A stretch of DNA of 64,000 nt, from contig VZSF01004755.1 of the NCBI GenBank assembly GCA_013398295.1, positions 1 through 64,000 on the forward strand, read 5' to 3'. Position numbers and translations under genes: made by a program. This stretch comes from Chionis minor. Taxonomy: Eukaryota > Chordata > Aves > Charadriiformes > Chionididae. Each line of letters opens with the position of its first letter. Positions within the stretch are counted from its first letter, which is position 1. The notes beneath the pieces are model-generated. The model was given only the letters and a program-made list of their open reading frames with translations. It was not told the DNA's origin and did not search any database. This document shows positions 26,138 to 39,800 of the stretch, piece after piece.

Positions 26138-26270
26138 TGATTATATACATACATATACATAATATGAATATACATATATACTTCATTCATATGTGTACAC
26201 ACAAATATATATATGTACAAATATATGAATATATACATATGTACAAATATACGAATATATACACGCATAA
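26138..26270. repeat. TA-rich tandem array with a 26-bp unit
   Basis: The region is made of ATAC/ATAT/GTAC steps. Two adjacent near-identical 26-bp units, starting ATATGTACAA, lie at 26,211-26,236 and 26,237-26,262 and differ at one visible position. Looser related sequence extends to the left. It probably grew by slippage from a TA/CA microsatellite. The open frames in both directions (26,086-26,301 and 26,119-26,313) encode Tyr/Ile/His-rich low complexity and are not genes. Confidence 0.8.
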
Positions 26271-29200
26271 CCCACTCAGTTCTAATCACAATATAGTTCA
26301 CCGATTTTGGTAAACGTAGCCATTATTTCTCTGTAATGAAAACACCTCTGCATCACTGATCAGAAGGCAATATTGGATACCGCTGACTTCTTTTTACTGT
26401 ACTGCAGGTGTTCATGCACTCAGGAGTGTTACTCTTCCATGATTAAATTTGCCCTCAGGAAAAAAGGAAGTATTAGTTCTTCATTAACATTTTTGCTAGA
26501 TGGGATCCCACAATCCAGTCTCAGGAACAAATGAGGTATTTTCACTCATCACTGCAGATGCAGTATATTTGTGAAAGCGGCTTTTAAGAAATGCAAATTA
26601 AGCAAAAGCTATGAAAAAAACCATGCAGACAGGAAAATATCCCAAACTACTGATAAGAATGCCACTCCTCTTTGGCAGAGGTCTCTCCTGGAAAACTGCA
26701 CAGCGCAAGGCTCAAAGTCACCACCCTGACTGCACTCAGCTGGCAGCAACTCTGAATCCCTGCAGCTGAATGCCTGTGAGTTTTTAGTAATCTATATGAA
26801 ACGGGCTACTGCTTTTAAGCATTTTTTGGTGGACTACTGCTCCCATTACAGGTCCTCTCCACTAGCTTATCTTGTAACCTTGGCAGAGAGGGCAACTTGT
26901 GGAGGGATAAAAACCAACCAGCTCCTTTACCCCTGTGGATGGTTTTCCAGGCCACATTCTAAGGGTAGTGTGGTGAGCTCTTTTTGGCAAAGCATCTCTT
27001 CAGACATCATATATTCAGGCTGAGAGGCTGTTAATCTGTCCACTGTCATGAGCAATGTATTTGTTTAATTACATTCCCAGGCAAATAAAGATCTCAGTCG
27101 GCTGAGTCCTCATCTTCTCCTCTCCTCTCACCCCCTCCCACATTTATTAATAATGGAAAGGCCCTTAAATGTGGTTACGTATCCTCTTCAAAGAGTCATT
27201 TACTGTAAAAATCAGCAGGCTGCATCCTGGATAACATGTCACTCAGAGTACTAAGGAAAGACTGAGTGTGGAATCAAAGATGGTGGGAGTCATGAAATAC
27301 AATTCTCTGGGAAATTTTAGTGTTTCAGTATATGCCTCACTTCTCATGAGAAACTTCCAGAAGCCTATGAAGTTAAAAAATAAATACCGACTAAAGATTA
27401 CTGAAACATTTATTTTCCAGGAAAAACCAGTCTTCTTAATTTATGTAGTACATGATACATCGTAGTATATTGTATAGAGGCTGATCTATTAATATGAGTG
27501 AAAAGTCTAAACAAAAGGAGTTAGAAGTAAAAATAAAGTATTTTTATGTTATCAGAACAGCTACTGGGAAAGATTTACCCCAGAGGATTTCATTAGAGCT
27601 GATTTATTCACTCAAAATATTTCCATTTCAATGAAATTGTGTTTTCCGATTGAAATACTTTTCCTCATTTTTTTAATCAACTCTCTTCAGTGTTTTGTTA
27701 AACCTGAAAGCATACTGCTCAATCTTTTCTTCCTGGAGGGAAATGCTCAAGTCCCAGACACATTTCATTTGGTTAAACTTAGAGATATTTATAATATTTC
27801 TTAGCACATTGCGCACATTCCTTGTCAGAAACCTCTTGAAATGAATATTTTTTTAAGCCATTACTGAAGAATTTTTATTTATTATAACTCCACTCTTTAA
27901 ACACTAGATTTTCTGTCTCAATTTTGTGTAAGTTTCACTCAGGTAATTTCTGGATTCCTTGATTCAGAAGCCAAGCTACTATTTCTGTTGCCTGCCATAG
28001 ATGTATATTGCCAGACAGAAATTAAATGCTGTATTACTAAATGTTTCCTTTCATCACACTCTCATGAAATATTGATAATGTGCCCTGAAGAGGTCAGACT
28101 TTGTTCTTATGCAGTTGTTTTTTTTTTTTCTGTGAAGCTGTCATAAAATTCATTTTTCTTACTTTACTGTCTCATTGGTAATATCCTGGGCCTGCTATTC
28201 ATTTTTTATGCATGCATACTGTTTTCTTTCATTAGGCACAGTTCAACTCTCCTGTAAGGGCTGGTCCATGGCAAACAGATGAGGGATGAGAAGCTGTTTG
28301 AAGTTGTTGACTGGTTTGCTTCCTTCATCTGAGCTTCTTGTTCCCATCGCCACTTCATGGTTCATTTTTCCACTGGCTCAGCAGTATCTGTGGCACTGCA
28401 CTGACCACGGGGTCACTGAAATGAAGGGTTATTTTGGGAAGGGTTCTTCTTTTAACCATTTCTGTGACATGCGGTATGGTCCGATAAACTACTCCTTCCA
28501 TAGCACCAAGGCGGGGAGGGAGAGGAATCAGCAGTGGGATGGATGGGAGATGAATGACATAAGACAGCTTTGCTGCCAAAATCTGGCTGCCCCTGAACTA
28601 TGCTGGCTTCAGGCAAGTTTGCTAATGTTATCGCAATTGATGGTTTGGAAGAATAAGGGCTACATGTCAGCTATTTAATTTTTAGTTTTGTGCTTGATCA
28701 GCGTTAAGTAAAATGATACAGGGTAAACAAACCAACCAACCCTGAATCCTTTGCCCAGAACTGATTAAAGTAAAACATTTGGCTGGTGCAAATCAAGGCG
28801 ATCCCATGACCTTTTGGAGGAAGTATAATGGTCTAGTGGAAGGGAGGAATGCAATGGAGAGAAGGTGGTGACCAAGGGAGACATCAGAGCCCTCTTGAAG
28901 CAAACATGAGATTCCCTGTTATCTTCAAGAGGATAGAGACATCACACTGGGCTCTGCTCCCTCCTCTGAAACGAAACTTGATTACGCCGGCTGCTGTGTC
29001 TTCATTTACCAGTTTTCCAAATAATTCCGTACATGTTTTCAGCAATTTAAAGAGAGAATAACCATGTGGATACAACTCCTCAGTGACCCCAGAGAGCTGC
29101 ATAACACAGCTGAGGTGACTGGCTTTTTGCCACCTTTTGTGCTCATCCAGGCTCCAGGCTAGTATGTCTGTGAAATGCCTGTCTGTCTTTTGTCAGACAA

Positions 29201-30600
29201 AAAGTATTTTACCCAGTACAAGGTGACCCTGGGTTGGACTTTATAATGAATAAAAAATTAATTAAAAACCAGACCAAAATTTTATGGTTACTTAAGGACT
29301 AGTCATCATCTATTGCATAGAAAGAAAATAACGGGACCTTCCAAAGAGAAAAGGGGGAAAAAAAATGGCTGGAGACTGAAGCCAGGCAAAATTGAAGTAG
29401 AAATCAGGTATAAATTATTAACAAATTAGTACCTCAAATATCTTTATTGTGAATTTGGCCTACTCTGGCTTCCCCAGTCCTTCACACTGAGGAAACATTT
29501 GTAAATAGAAAACTAGGAAAAAGCGATTTGGACTCATTAGAAGCTGAAACTTTAACACAATGAATTTCAATTTAAAAGACTTCAGAAAAAAATAGAAGAA
29601 AAATAAAACAAAATAAAATCAAAAAACCCCCAATGCTCTAAACAACATTTTCACTAAGCTAATTTTGTGACAAAATAGTCTGAAATGGCATGCCAGAATC
29701 TGTTTGCCTGTCAGCTCTGCTGCTATGTAACTTACAAATATGCTATTAGCATTCTAGCACCTCATCCTAGCACTTACTTTCATACAAAATTAGCCCTGCA
29801 TACAAGATGTACACACATGTCTTTTTGTGACATAGCAACGCTGATTTAAAAACTGGAATTCACAGTAACCCAATAAAAATGAGGGCTGTAAATTAACTGG
29901 GCATGATGTAGCCTTTGCAGTTCTCCAGAGTCCTTGAATAAATACAAAAATAAATGAGGAAGAAATGTAAGTGAAAAGAAACAGCCTTTTCTTCAGATGG
30001 TCCACATTTATAATTGAAAATTTTGGCTGGTATTAGTTGGCGGGAGCATGGAACACACAGCGTGAAAGGTCAATAAATGAGTCTAATACATGGAAAAAAT
30101 GCCTTACTGGAGAAGCTGACGGACATAATCAGTTTTAGAGTTACTTATCCTGCTTGTTTACCCATGTCAAAGCCCTTTCTAACACTTCAGTGATACAAGT
30201 CCATCACATTGACTGACAAGAACCTAATAAGTTCAGGTTCCAAATTAGTAGATATAGGGGAAAATTTGTTAGTGCTTAATATCTATCCAGTCCACATAGC
30301 TGGTAGAAAACCCATATTTGCAAAAGAATAATGCTGAAGAGAAAATACACATTTCATTCTGCAACAATAATGGGCTGTGCCAGGGGTATTTTAATGGCTT
30401 GGAAAACACTAGTGGTGTGTGAGAAGAGACAAATTAAAAAGAAGCCTTACAAAACATACCTGAAACATGGCGACACTTCACATTTATCCAGTGCTCTTTC
30501 ATTTAACAATTCACAATAATTGTATTTTAGACTATTTTGTGCTTAGCCTCAGGGGAATTGTCTGCTGACTTCTGCATTACAAAATAAATATATTTATTTA
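26271..30600. other. AT-rich unique non-coding DNA
   Basis: I see no named gene. The longest frame (28,286-28,678, 130 codons, plus) has no recognisable domain, initiation context or splice support. An A-rich simple tract lies at about 29,587-29,627. Confidence 0.5.
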
Positions 30601-30706
30601 GATGGTGAGTCCTCCAGGGGCAAAGACTGTCCCTTATCATGTGTCTTTTACTGGGCCTGACACAGTGGGTTTTGCCTTGATGGTGTTGTAATACAAACAA
30701 GTAACA
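30601..30706 (+). mobile_element. Ancient L3/CR1-like LINE 3' end
   Basis: The order of a GGGGCAAAGACTGTCCCTTA stretch, TGGGCCTGACACAGTGGG and GTAATACAAACAA matches the well-known 3' tail of old L3/CR1-like LINEs shared across amniotes (the 'gcaGGGACTGT...CTAGCACAatGGgg...taatacAAAtaa' layout). It is highly diverged, consistent with an insertion predating birds. Confidence 0.5.
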
Positions 30707-30790
30707 TATTTGAAAGCCAGAAGGTGCACTGTAATCACCCACTTTGATCTCCAAACAAAATGGCAGGGGTTTAGGAGGATCCAAGTCCTG
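30707..30790 (-). mobile_element. Ancient CR1-like LINE 3' end, opposite orientation
   Basis: AAAGCCAGAAGGTGCACTGT followed by AATCACCCACTTTGATCTCC is similar to the reverse complement of the conserved 3' end of old CR1 families (aaggCCAGAAGGgaCCAtt-gtgATCAtctagtctGAcCTCC). It directly abuts the plus-strand L3-like tail, so two old LINE tails meet tail to tail. Confidence 0.4.
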
Positions 30791-31505
30791 CTTGCTTAGG
30801 AAGGTAACGTGAACTATACAGTGTAAGGAGTTTAATGGCCTCCTACATAACAAACAGAGTCATTCATCACTAATGAGGAGAATATGAATCCTTTTGCATT
30901 CATTCCACAACCCCAGGCCACTCACCAATAATAGCAATAATGAATAATACCAGAAGCAAGCAAAATATATTTTATTTCCTTTCATTTCATTCTTCTCAGA
31001 AACTCAGCAGTGGTTCTGTATCAAATCTGGTGGTTACATTAAGCTGCATTTTCAATAGTGTTTAGATTAAAACTTTGCACCCAGACAGCAGCTGAGAGTC
31101 TGTGTTTGATGGGTCTGATGGAAGAAAACCCAACTGACGGATTCCGGAAGCCAAGGTCTTTCGTGATGGCCAAGGCCTTGCTGAAAATAATACAGTAATT
31201 TTTTTACATAACCTTTTGTTTTCATTATCTGTACACAGTTTTGATTGGTTTTATTTTATTACTTTCATAATTTAAGTCCTCAAGAATCACAGCTCTGGAT
31301 TAGCAAGAAGCCCTGCAGTCACTGAAGTGCAGTGAAGGGGTTTGAGCAGCAGGATCAGCACCTGCATCGCGGCTTTCATTGGAGTTACTCTTCAGACATC
31401 TGAAGAGTAAGAAATGCCTAATAAAAAAAACAGAAATGGCCAACTCAATGTCTGTAACACTTTTTTTCCTGACATATCTTCCAAGTTCATTCAAAAACAT
31501 TTCAC
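30791..31505. other. Unique non-coding DNA
   Basis: No gene or confident repeat; some GC-richer short stretches near 31,090-31,180 show no recognisable coding feature. Confidence 0.45.
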
Positions 31506-31600
31506 TAGACCCAGATCACTTAAGTGATATAAATCAGTGCAGCTTCACTGATGTTAAAGAAAGAATCTGGATTTAACAGCAGTTGAGATTCAGGCCTATA
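31506..31600. repeat. Ancient palindromic (foldback) amniote repeat, diverged
   Basis: The left half (CCCAGATCAC...ATATAAATCAGTGCAGC) and the right half (AATCTGGATTTAACAGCAGTTGAG and following) look like the two arms of the old palindromic repeat whose arms read CCAGATCCTCAGCTGGTGTAAATCAG in other amniotes. This assignment is from memory; the arms here are eroded. Confidence 0.3.
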
Positions 31601-32240
31601 GTCTTTATAATACAGAGGCTATGTTTACATTTGCAAATAATATAGCGCAAATAGTATGGTGCATGCACAGAGCATAGTTTCAGGTTCAGACTCAAGGTAC
31701 CTGCTTAGATGTCTAGAATTAGGCTGGGATAACACTGCCAATGCCCTTGACAACAATAAAGTCGCCGCCTAGTAAATACTGTTTCACTGTGTTAAAGTCC
31801 TGTTATAAGCAGAATGGATGTCTTTAGACTATTGTTGAATTAATCAAACTAAGTTTAGGTTCCCTTAAATTTTAAGTGTAATATGCAACAAATGCAGACT
31901 GCTTTGCCAAAAATAGACTTCCAAAATATGTGGACTTAGCATGTGCCAGCTAACACCTTCTAGCACTACATTGTTATACCTAACCTAAACAAGCCAGAAA
32001 AGATAGAGAAAAAGCCATACAGTAAGGAATAAACCAAAGACATTTTGAGGAAGTAGATGTTTATGTATTTATAAAATATCCTGTTAAAAAAAAAGAAGTC
32101 TTTTCTTAGCCTTCAGCCTAAGCTTGGCAAAAGAATGACTATTGGTTTTATTTCTATTGCTGCAGCATCTCAGAGGTGTCACTGTTGTGTTAAAAAGAAC
32201 ACAACTCTAAAGCACTTTTGCTTTGGCTGAACACATTTTA
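31601..32240. other. Unique non-coding DNA
   Basis: Nothing recognisable apart from short A runs. Confidence 0.5.
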
Positions 32241-32315
32241 TCCAGTAGGTTAGGGAAATTTACTGCTAAGCGTCACACAGCTAATGCAGAAGATCTAAAT
32301 TTCTCAGCTGCCCTA
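32241..32315 (+). mobile_element. Possible MIR/L2-type relic
   Basis: GTTAGGGAAATTTACTGC followed by a GTCACACAGCTAATGCAGAAG stretch resembles the conserved 'ttaaGtgacttGC...gGTCACACAGCTAgt-gCAGAgc' core shared by MIR SINEs and related L2 tails. It is short and diverged, so chance similarity is possible. Confidence 0.35.
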
Positions 32316-33825
32316 GCCAAGCTTGGCTTTATGATTCAGAATACAAAATGCAAGGCTGAGAAAATATATCACAGTAAATGGACTGAAATCCAGAACAGTA
32401 TCTTGAAAACAAGAAAATAATTTTGTGAGACTACAGGAAGTGTGTTTCTTATTGTAAATATTTTGCAGAGGAATCTTCATTTAAGGAATGTGTTTGCATA
32501 TCTCAGGAGAAGTGAAAAGTACCAATGCTTCTGCGCAATACTTATATAAGCCTCAGAGTGACATGGAGTATTATCTATTCTTTCTACTGCAAGTCCATTG
32601 AAGCACAACAGAAAGATTTGTAGAGACTTTGTATGAGACATCAGGTGGAAAAAAAAAAAAAAAAGCAGTCCCTTGCCACAAAGTTTGCAGCACCCAGGTA
32701 TATGGGGAGATCAGGAGAAAGAGCGCAGCAATCCTCTCTTTTTAGGTGAGGAACAGAAATAAAGGACAATATCATTGTAAGTACACAGATGTATGACTGA
32801 ATGATTTAATTTTAGTTGTGTGCATAGGCAGGAAGCGTACTGGTGATATATAAATTTTAAATACAGACAGCTTCCATTTTCTATTCTGTCCTCTGAGCAA
32901 GCAGGTCTGAGACATGTCCGACTTCTTCCCTCACTGCAGGCAAAAAGGGCAAGCAGGACCATGTCACCGGAGTACTGTCCTACTCACGATGGCAGGGGCA
33001 TGCAGGTGCTGGTGGGGATGGAACTGAATACTTAGAGAAATGCAGAACTTCTGATTTTTTAGTCTTTTAAAGCTCCTGGAGTGGCACAATGGGAGAGTTA
33101 AATACTTGTGACGAGGAGCTGTCTCAGCTAGCATGTTGAGGAGGGGGCTGTCTCTAAAGCCTAGAGGCAACTTAGCAGGCAACTTCACAGAGCTAGAGCA
33201 GAAAACCTGCTGCACGGGAGTAAGTCTCACTCTCACGCACACTCCCCCCCTCCACGTAGTTTCCACTGTGAACACTGTCAATACTTAAAACTTTTTTGGG
33301 TGTTTCTGGGTGAAGGGGGTTTGCAGTGGGAGACATGCTCCGCTCCTTCCCTTTGAAGCCAGGTCACTGTGCAGCAAAATGTTCAAGATTTACACGAAGG
33401 GAGAGAAGAGAGGGTGCAGCTCACCAGTTTGGTGTAGTGGGCACGTGCATCAGAAAGGATGCCTTGACTTCTGATCTCTGCTTTGAGGAGATGTTCAGCG
33501 TTTGCCAAAGCTGGTAGCAGAGCCGCGTTTGGCAAGGAGCCCTGTCCTGCTGTGTTTGTGTTCAGCACGCTGAGTAGACTTGCTTGGTGAAACAAGCCAA
33601 GGAACAGCCGTGCCTAGGCATGAGGAGATGCTGAGCCACTCAGAAGCCAGAATCATGTCTAGGTATGGGCACTTCTCTGCACTTGGAGACCTCCTCATTA
33701 CGAAAAGAGGAGGCCCCGGCAAGCTCAGACACATCCAGGTTTAGGCAGCAGTTATGATGTTTAATTTCAAGGTTATGATTTTGTTCCATAGCCCTTTTGT
33801 TTTAGGCAATAAAGTTCATTGTTGG
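32316..33825. other. Unique non-coding DNA, GC-richer toward the right
   Basis: A run of 16 A lies at 32,649-32,664 with no retroposed body recognised in front of it. From about 32,960 to 33,740 the composition is more balanced, with overlapping frames on both strands (up to 105 codons) and no recognisable product. Confidence 0.45.
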
Positions 33826-33890
33826 AGTTGACCCCAAGTGACTTGCCTAAACTTGCGGAGTGGCAGTTTATAGGAAAGCTGGATCTTCTC
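33826..33890 (+). mobile_element. Possible MIR/L2-type relic
   Basis: CCCCAAGTGACTTGCCTAAA and the following GGAGTGGCAGTT...AGCTGGATCTT line up with the MIR/L2 core 'ttAAGTGACTTGCCcaaggtcac...gAGTGGCAGagctgGGAttt'. Better than the 32.2 kb candidate in the first 20 bases, still a single short block. Confidence 0.45.
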
Positions 33891-36800
33891 AGTGCCAGTC
33901 ACAGGAGAGCATGTGGTCATGGAAAGAGTCCATGAAACCGCAGTGACCTGTGATGAATCAGCCCTTTTGCTTTCCAGATCCCACCATGGAAATACTGACT
34001 TCTGCTTGTATGGGAGGGAGAAAGTTTTTTTACCCAAACCAGTGCATATATTTTGTGCTTGCACAGGTCAGCAATCATCGTTGTCCGGCCTGCCTACATT
34101 ATGCAGTAACACCATACGATGGATTTCTGTGCAAAAAGCAACTGTCAGCTTTATTAAGGAGGAATTTTGCCTTACAGATTAATGCAAGCAACAAGGCATT
34201 TCGAAACATCAGTGGATGGATTGTGGAAATGAACATTTAAGTGCAGCTTGTTCAGGCTTGTGCTGGTATTTGGTGCTGAAAAGAGCTTTTACTGATGTCT
34301 GTGGGAAACTTCAAATAACAGCTTTAAGAATTTGCCTAACAATGAGCATAGAGAAAATACCCTGGAATTACAAGATATTTTCCTTTCAAAATAATCACAC
34401 GTTAATCATATACATTATAATGAGTAATATCACTTCTTCACTCAAGAAAATTCAGTTTCTGTATTTCTAACACCTGAATCTGGGCTCAAAACACAGGTGG
34501 TAAAGACTACTTGCAGTTATCATTTTTCATTGCTTTTCAGTTAGAAGTCTTTTTTTTCAACTTTGGTGGAATGAATAAGACAAAAATATATATGTGCTTA
34601 GGAAATGTATCTGTTTTGCCTGTCACTCAGAGTGGAAGGAAAAAAGCAAGAAAATGTATTGGAAGAAAGAAGCCAGCAATTCCAATTCAAAACAATAAAG
34701 TATTTCTTACAGTTTAAGCATGGGATTCAGCTAATTCAATTATTGTTTACAGTGTGAGCACCTACCTTGGACCTAGCTGTCTTAGATCTCTTTTCCTATC
34801 AATAGAGTGAACTAAACACTAAACACTTTTCTTCTTTAGGAAGAAATGAATTTGCCCTTTGTTTCTTTCCACTGACCATCAAATGATATCATACAAGTAG
34901 GCATCTACCTTTAGTCTGATTAATTCTATTTTAATTGATTAACAAAAACAAGTTCCATTGAACAGAAGCAACAGTTGGGGTTTTGAAGTGTTTTATCTGT
35001 CAGGTTTTTTGGTGGGGTTTTTTTTTTTCCTTCCTATGAAGCATTACACTTGGGCCACAGCTAGCTGTGGCTGAGATGGACTTGTGTTTCTAAATGCATT
35101 ACAACCTCGAGTGGTTGTTCTGCTAATCCAATTGGTCTAAATCACAACCAGTGGACATAAGTAATATTTTTACCCTGGGTGAGATTAGCTGAACTTTGGG
35201 ATTTTTTTGCTATCTGTGAAGTGGGAAATTTGCTCCTCTTTCTAGGCTCATTTGAAAATTTTTATTTGAGCTCCCCTACTCCTAAAGGTGTTCAGATTTT
35301 CACTTCTGCTCTCCTTCCATTCTGTCTTGTTCCTGCACTGTGTTACAGTTCTGGCTGGGTTTGCTCTTGTTTAGATGCTACTCTGGACTCCTGAAAGTGC
35401 TACGTAATGGTGAGGTGGTGCAACGAAGATATGGACCCTTCTAAATTACACTTTTTTTTGTCTAATGTGGTGCACATCTTGCTGTGTTTACTAAGATCAG
35501 AGAGAACTGGATTTGAGGGGTCACATGGTCCTCTTGATCCCTCTGTTCCCATATTGCCACAAAAGCACGCAGTACAGTCAAGGCAGATCTCATTGTCTTT
35601 CTCCTCTTGTGAACGGTATTTGGAGAAGTGATGCATTAAATCTTGTTAATACTTTTGGTTGGTTTAACCTTTCCATTTTGACATTGTATCTTGTGTCTGT
35701 CATTTTTATAGATGTACATAAAATTGGCTTAAGGAACAGATTCAATTTGGCATCCAATTTTTAACCAGTGTTGCTCATCAATCACATACAGTACGTATCA
35801 GTTTTAAGAGGAAAAAGCATGGATGTCCAAGGCTTATGAATTCCTCGCAGTTCATAAATTCTCCTGGAAACCTGACTTGTAATAATGTGGGCATACAGTT
35901 TCCACTTCCATTTTTCTGTAACTTTCACTAAGCCTCAGACCAAGTTTTAAGACCTGATTTACCATAAAGAGGTCATGAATTGCATCTGTTTATTCATTTT
36001 TTTAGAAACTCAGCTTTACTAAGCTTGATAGATTTTTCTCTATCTTTCATTACACTGATAAAGAGGACAATATTGCTGTAAATAGATGGGATGAAGGGGA
36101 AGGTTTACTTTCCTAAATGAGCTATGGAAATTTGAATCTGAATGCTGCAGAATCACACTGTATGCCACTGATTTCCCATGGAGTTGTGGTATCGACTGGT
36201 GTTTTTGTGCACCAAAGATCCATCTTTGTCCTTTTGCTTTTTCACATGATTTTTCTCAACTTCTAGGCAACTCTTAGAAAACTTCAGTGACTCTGAGAAA
36301 TTTAAAGTTCTCCACCCAGGAACCAAATCAGTGCAGATATCTTAAAGGTGAGTATTGGAGAAATTTCTTCTCCCTGGAAAATATCTTTGATATGATAGTT
36401 CATAAGCAATACTAACAAAATATTTTATCAGTCTAAGAAAAATGCATGTGGGATGTTTAGGGCATATCTGAAAGAAAAATGGTCACTGTTGACATTTTTG
36501 AGAACTCAAAATTTTCCTTGTCAAAACTGTCAGGAAAGATCAAAGCATTTTCATAAAGTCATACTGAAAACATTTTTTGGGGGGGAGGGATCAATTACAA
36601 GTCTTTTCACAAAAAAATATATAATCATGCTTTAATTTAAAACAAAACATATCTGATAATACATTTGGGACTAATGCAATTTAAATTTTGGACTTCTGAT
36701 TGTATTACATTTTTGTGCTGCTTTAAGAGACTTAAGACTTTACTTTTTCTTATTCCCATGAAGTCAGTAAACCTTTTCTTGGATACCTATGAACTTCAGA

Positions 36801-39800
36801 AGAATCACCTTTCCTCTTTAAAGGGAAATTAACTGTTGCAGTTCCTCCATATTTTCTCAGCTCTTCATATATACTCTGTACAGTGATCTGGTACCTGGAT
36901 CTCTTGTACCTGGTTTTGCAAGGGGAATTTATATTTGCTTGGTTGAAGCCTCATGAATCTGTAGTAGTTTAAATCGAGAGATTTCCATTTGCATATGAGA
37001 AATTCAGACAAATTATTGCATTAAGAGCTTCCACTTCCATTTCACACAGAAATGACAGTGTCCCCATCTTTTTAACCTCTTGAATACTGTAAGCAATGCA
37101 TTTTTAGCTTTAATATACATCATATGGGTGGAAGTTGACTTCCTGCTTTAAGAAGTAGCTGCATTTTTCAACCGCAGTCTGGGAAAATGATTGTGTTTTA
37201 TTGAGCTGCTGTGCTTTTTCTTCCTAAGCTAGTATTTTCAGAACTATGGTCCTGACCTCCAGCCATGACGCTTTGTCACTTTTTATTTGTGACTTTTAGA
37301 AGGAATGCAAGCCCAAGGGGAATTCAATTGCAGAATACAGGCTTCCACATGTGGAAGCGAAATTAGGGTTTGCAGGGGAGGGAATATGACAGAACAGGGT
37401 GGTGTCATTCCATAGACGCCACTAACAGGTGGGTTTTTTTTCCCCTATTCCTACTTTGCAGACTCAGTATCAGCTTCTGTTTCAGCTAACTGTCTTTCAG
37501 AAGGATTTTCTAAGAAACTAAAATCAGTCTATGATCAAGGGCATGCAGAAGCAGCAGAGAACTGAAAGCTTTTTTCTCCTCAGCTCACAGGAGAGAAATT
37601 GTGAGATCAGTTTCCCCACAGCATGGACTTGTCAAGTTTACCTGCAGACTCTTCCGGAATTTCTTTGTTTGAATTCCCGCTCATCTGTAAAACAAATCTT
37701 CTTAAAAGTCATTCTTTTGTGGACCAGCTTTGGTATTACTTGGCTGCGACACTCTGCCGATGACATTCATTACAACAAAATGTTACCAACATATAACCTT
37801 TAGGTTGCTAGAATACACTCCCCTTGCCATTTCAAATCCAGTGTAAAAACAATGCAATGCCAATAGCCTGGGAAGGTTCTGGTGCATGGAAGAAGTTTAT
37901 TTTGATAGACAGTGAATGCTTTTTTACTTGTCTGGATTTGATTTAATTTTACTTGGTTTTGGGACCCTTCACTAAATGCTGTTCTTTTGAAATTAAACAC
38001 GAATTAAAAGGTAAGTGTCTCTGTCAACTCTGAAGCTCAGTGATATATTCTCAACTGATGTGACGTACTGGTCTGTAGTTTACCGTTTTTCGGCAATACG
38101 AAGATTTGCAGTATGCGTCATATCCAATGTAAACAACATATTATCTTAAAAATCAGTCCAGAGTGTTCTTGCTTTGTAGGTACCAGACCCGTGGGATAAA
38201 TTAAGTAAAAACTACATCAACTAAACAAGCCTTTAAGTTTTCATGTTTTATGGACATAAAAATACACATAACTTGAAGGCAAGTTAGATAGATAATACAA
38301 ATGTTAAGTTATATTTGCCATTCCAGTTCTTTGGTTTGATTCACCTCAAAAACTGGGAGGCCGTTTAGAAGATGGGAAAGGATTCCCTTGGCAGTATCAT
38401 TCCCAATGCTTGCAATGTGATAATGTAATTTACATTGAAAAAGGAAGATTGAAAGAAAGCAGGAGTAGAGGACTTGTGTCTCAGAAAGAACATTTAAATG
38501 ATCTGATATAGTGGGAACTGTAGATTAAATTGTACCTTGCATAGCTTTTCCTAAGGCAGGAAGGATACCAATTAAAGAATTATTCCTAAAATCCCGTAAC
38601 TTTAAACAGAATGTTGAGTTGAAGAGGTGCTATTTCCAGAGAAAAGTAAATATTTAAGAGGTCTATTAAACATAATAACATGTCCTGCTGATAAAGCTAG
38701 TGAGTTCAACAATGCCTGGAATAAGCTGTCTTGCGTGCTGTAAACTGATTACCTGGTTGATTACACAGGGGATTGGCCAATGGAGAATGTCAGCCTGCAT
38801 TTATCCTGTAGTTTGCAGTTGGAAACGGGGTCTTCCCAAACTCACAGAGGATGGAGGAGTCCGCTGCTGGGCTTCTGCTGATGCCGTTCTGTAGTACTAC
38901 AGGCCATTCTTGCAAGCACACAAGTGATTAGGTTAATTAAAGGACATAGGCTTAGGTAGTATTTACTTACTCAAAATGAGAAGGAGCTACTTCCTTTCCA
39001 CTGTGGCATATCAATTATTAGTTTTCTAATGCAGACTTCTGATTTGGAAATCGTAGGCCTGGTCGTTTAGTGCGCTGTTTATCTGCTCAGGTCACCCCGC
39101 TAATGCCAACAGAGACGCAGGGGGGTTCAATTGGTGTAAGAGTTCGTACCATAAATTAAAAAAAAACACAAAATCCTTAACTTAAGTGCCCAGTGACTAC
39201 CATAAATTTCAGCTTCCTCATTTTCTTTTAAGTAATCATTTTCTCCTGTCTGTGTTTTGTGGAGTAAAATGTGGTGAAAGCCTGAAGGCTGGAAAACCGG
39301 AAGACAAACTACAAGAAAACCAAAAATACGGGATGTTAATTGTCATTATTTTTAAGCTGTTCAGTGATTTTGAAAGCAGAAGTTGATGGTATCTTCTGTG
39401 ACTTTGGCTGCAAAAGTAAACAGCTGAAAGCTTCGCAAAATTTTCTCTGCAAACTTTCCCGATTTTAAAAACCTCTCTATGTGACTTGTGTAATGCCAAT
39501 TCATTGTACGTTTTGGTTTGGTTTTTTTTTCTTCATATATATGCACCTATTTCTGTATTCACTTTGGATGCAAATATTTCTGTATATGTATTTCACCCTT
39601 TATTCTGTAGGAAGATTTCCTATCCAGTCTTTGTCCGTATACATACCTGCTACATATTCAGTCAAAACAAACACAGGAAACAAGAAAATAAAGTGTTAAA
39701 GATTCTGCTGTGCAATACTGTTCATTCTTTTCTTTGCTATTAACATAACAGCAAAAGCTATCAGGGTATTCTTTATGCCTGAGAGTGTGGTCTGTATCTA

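Noticed and set aside
26086..26313. Opposed open frames rich in Tyr, Ile and His
   Set aside because: Translations of the TA-rich tandem array.
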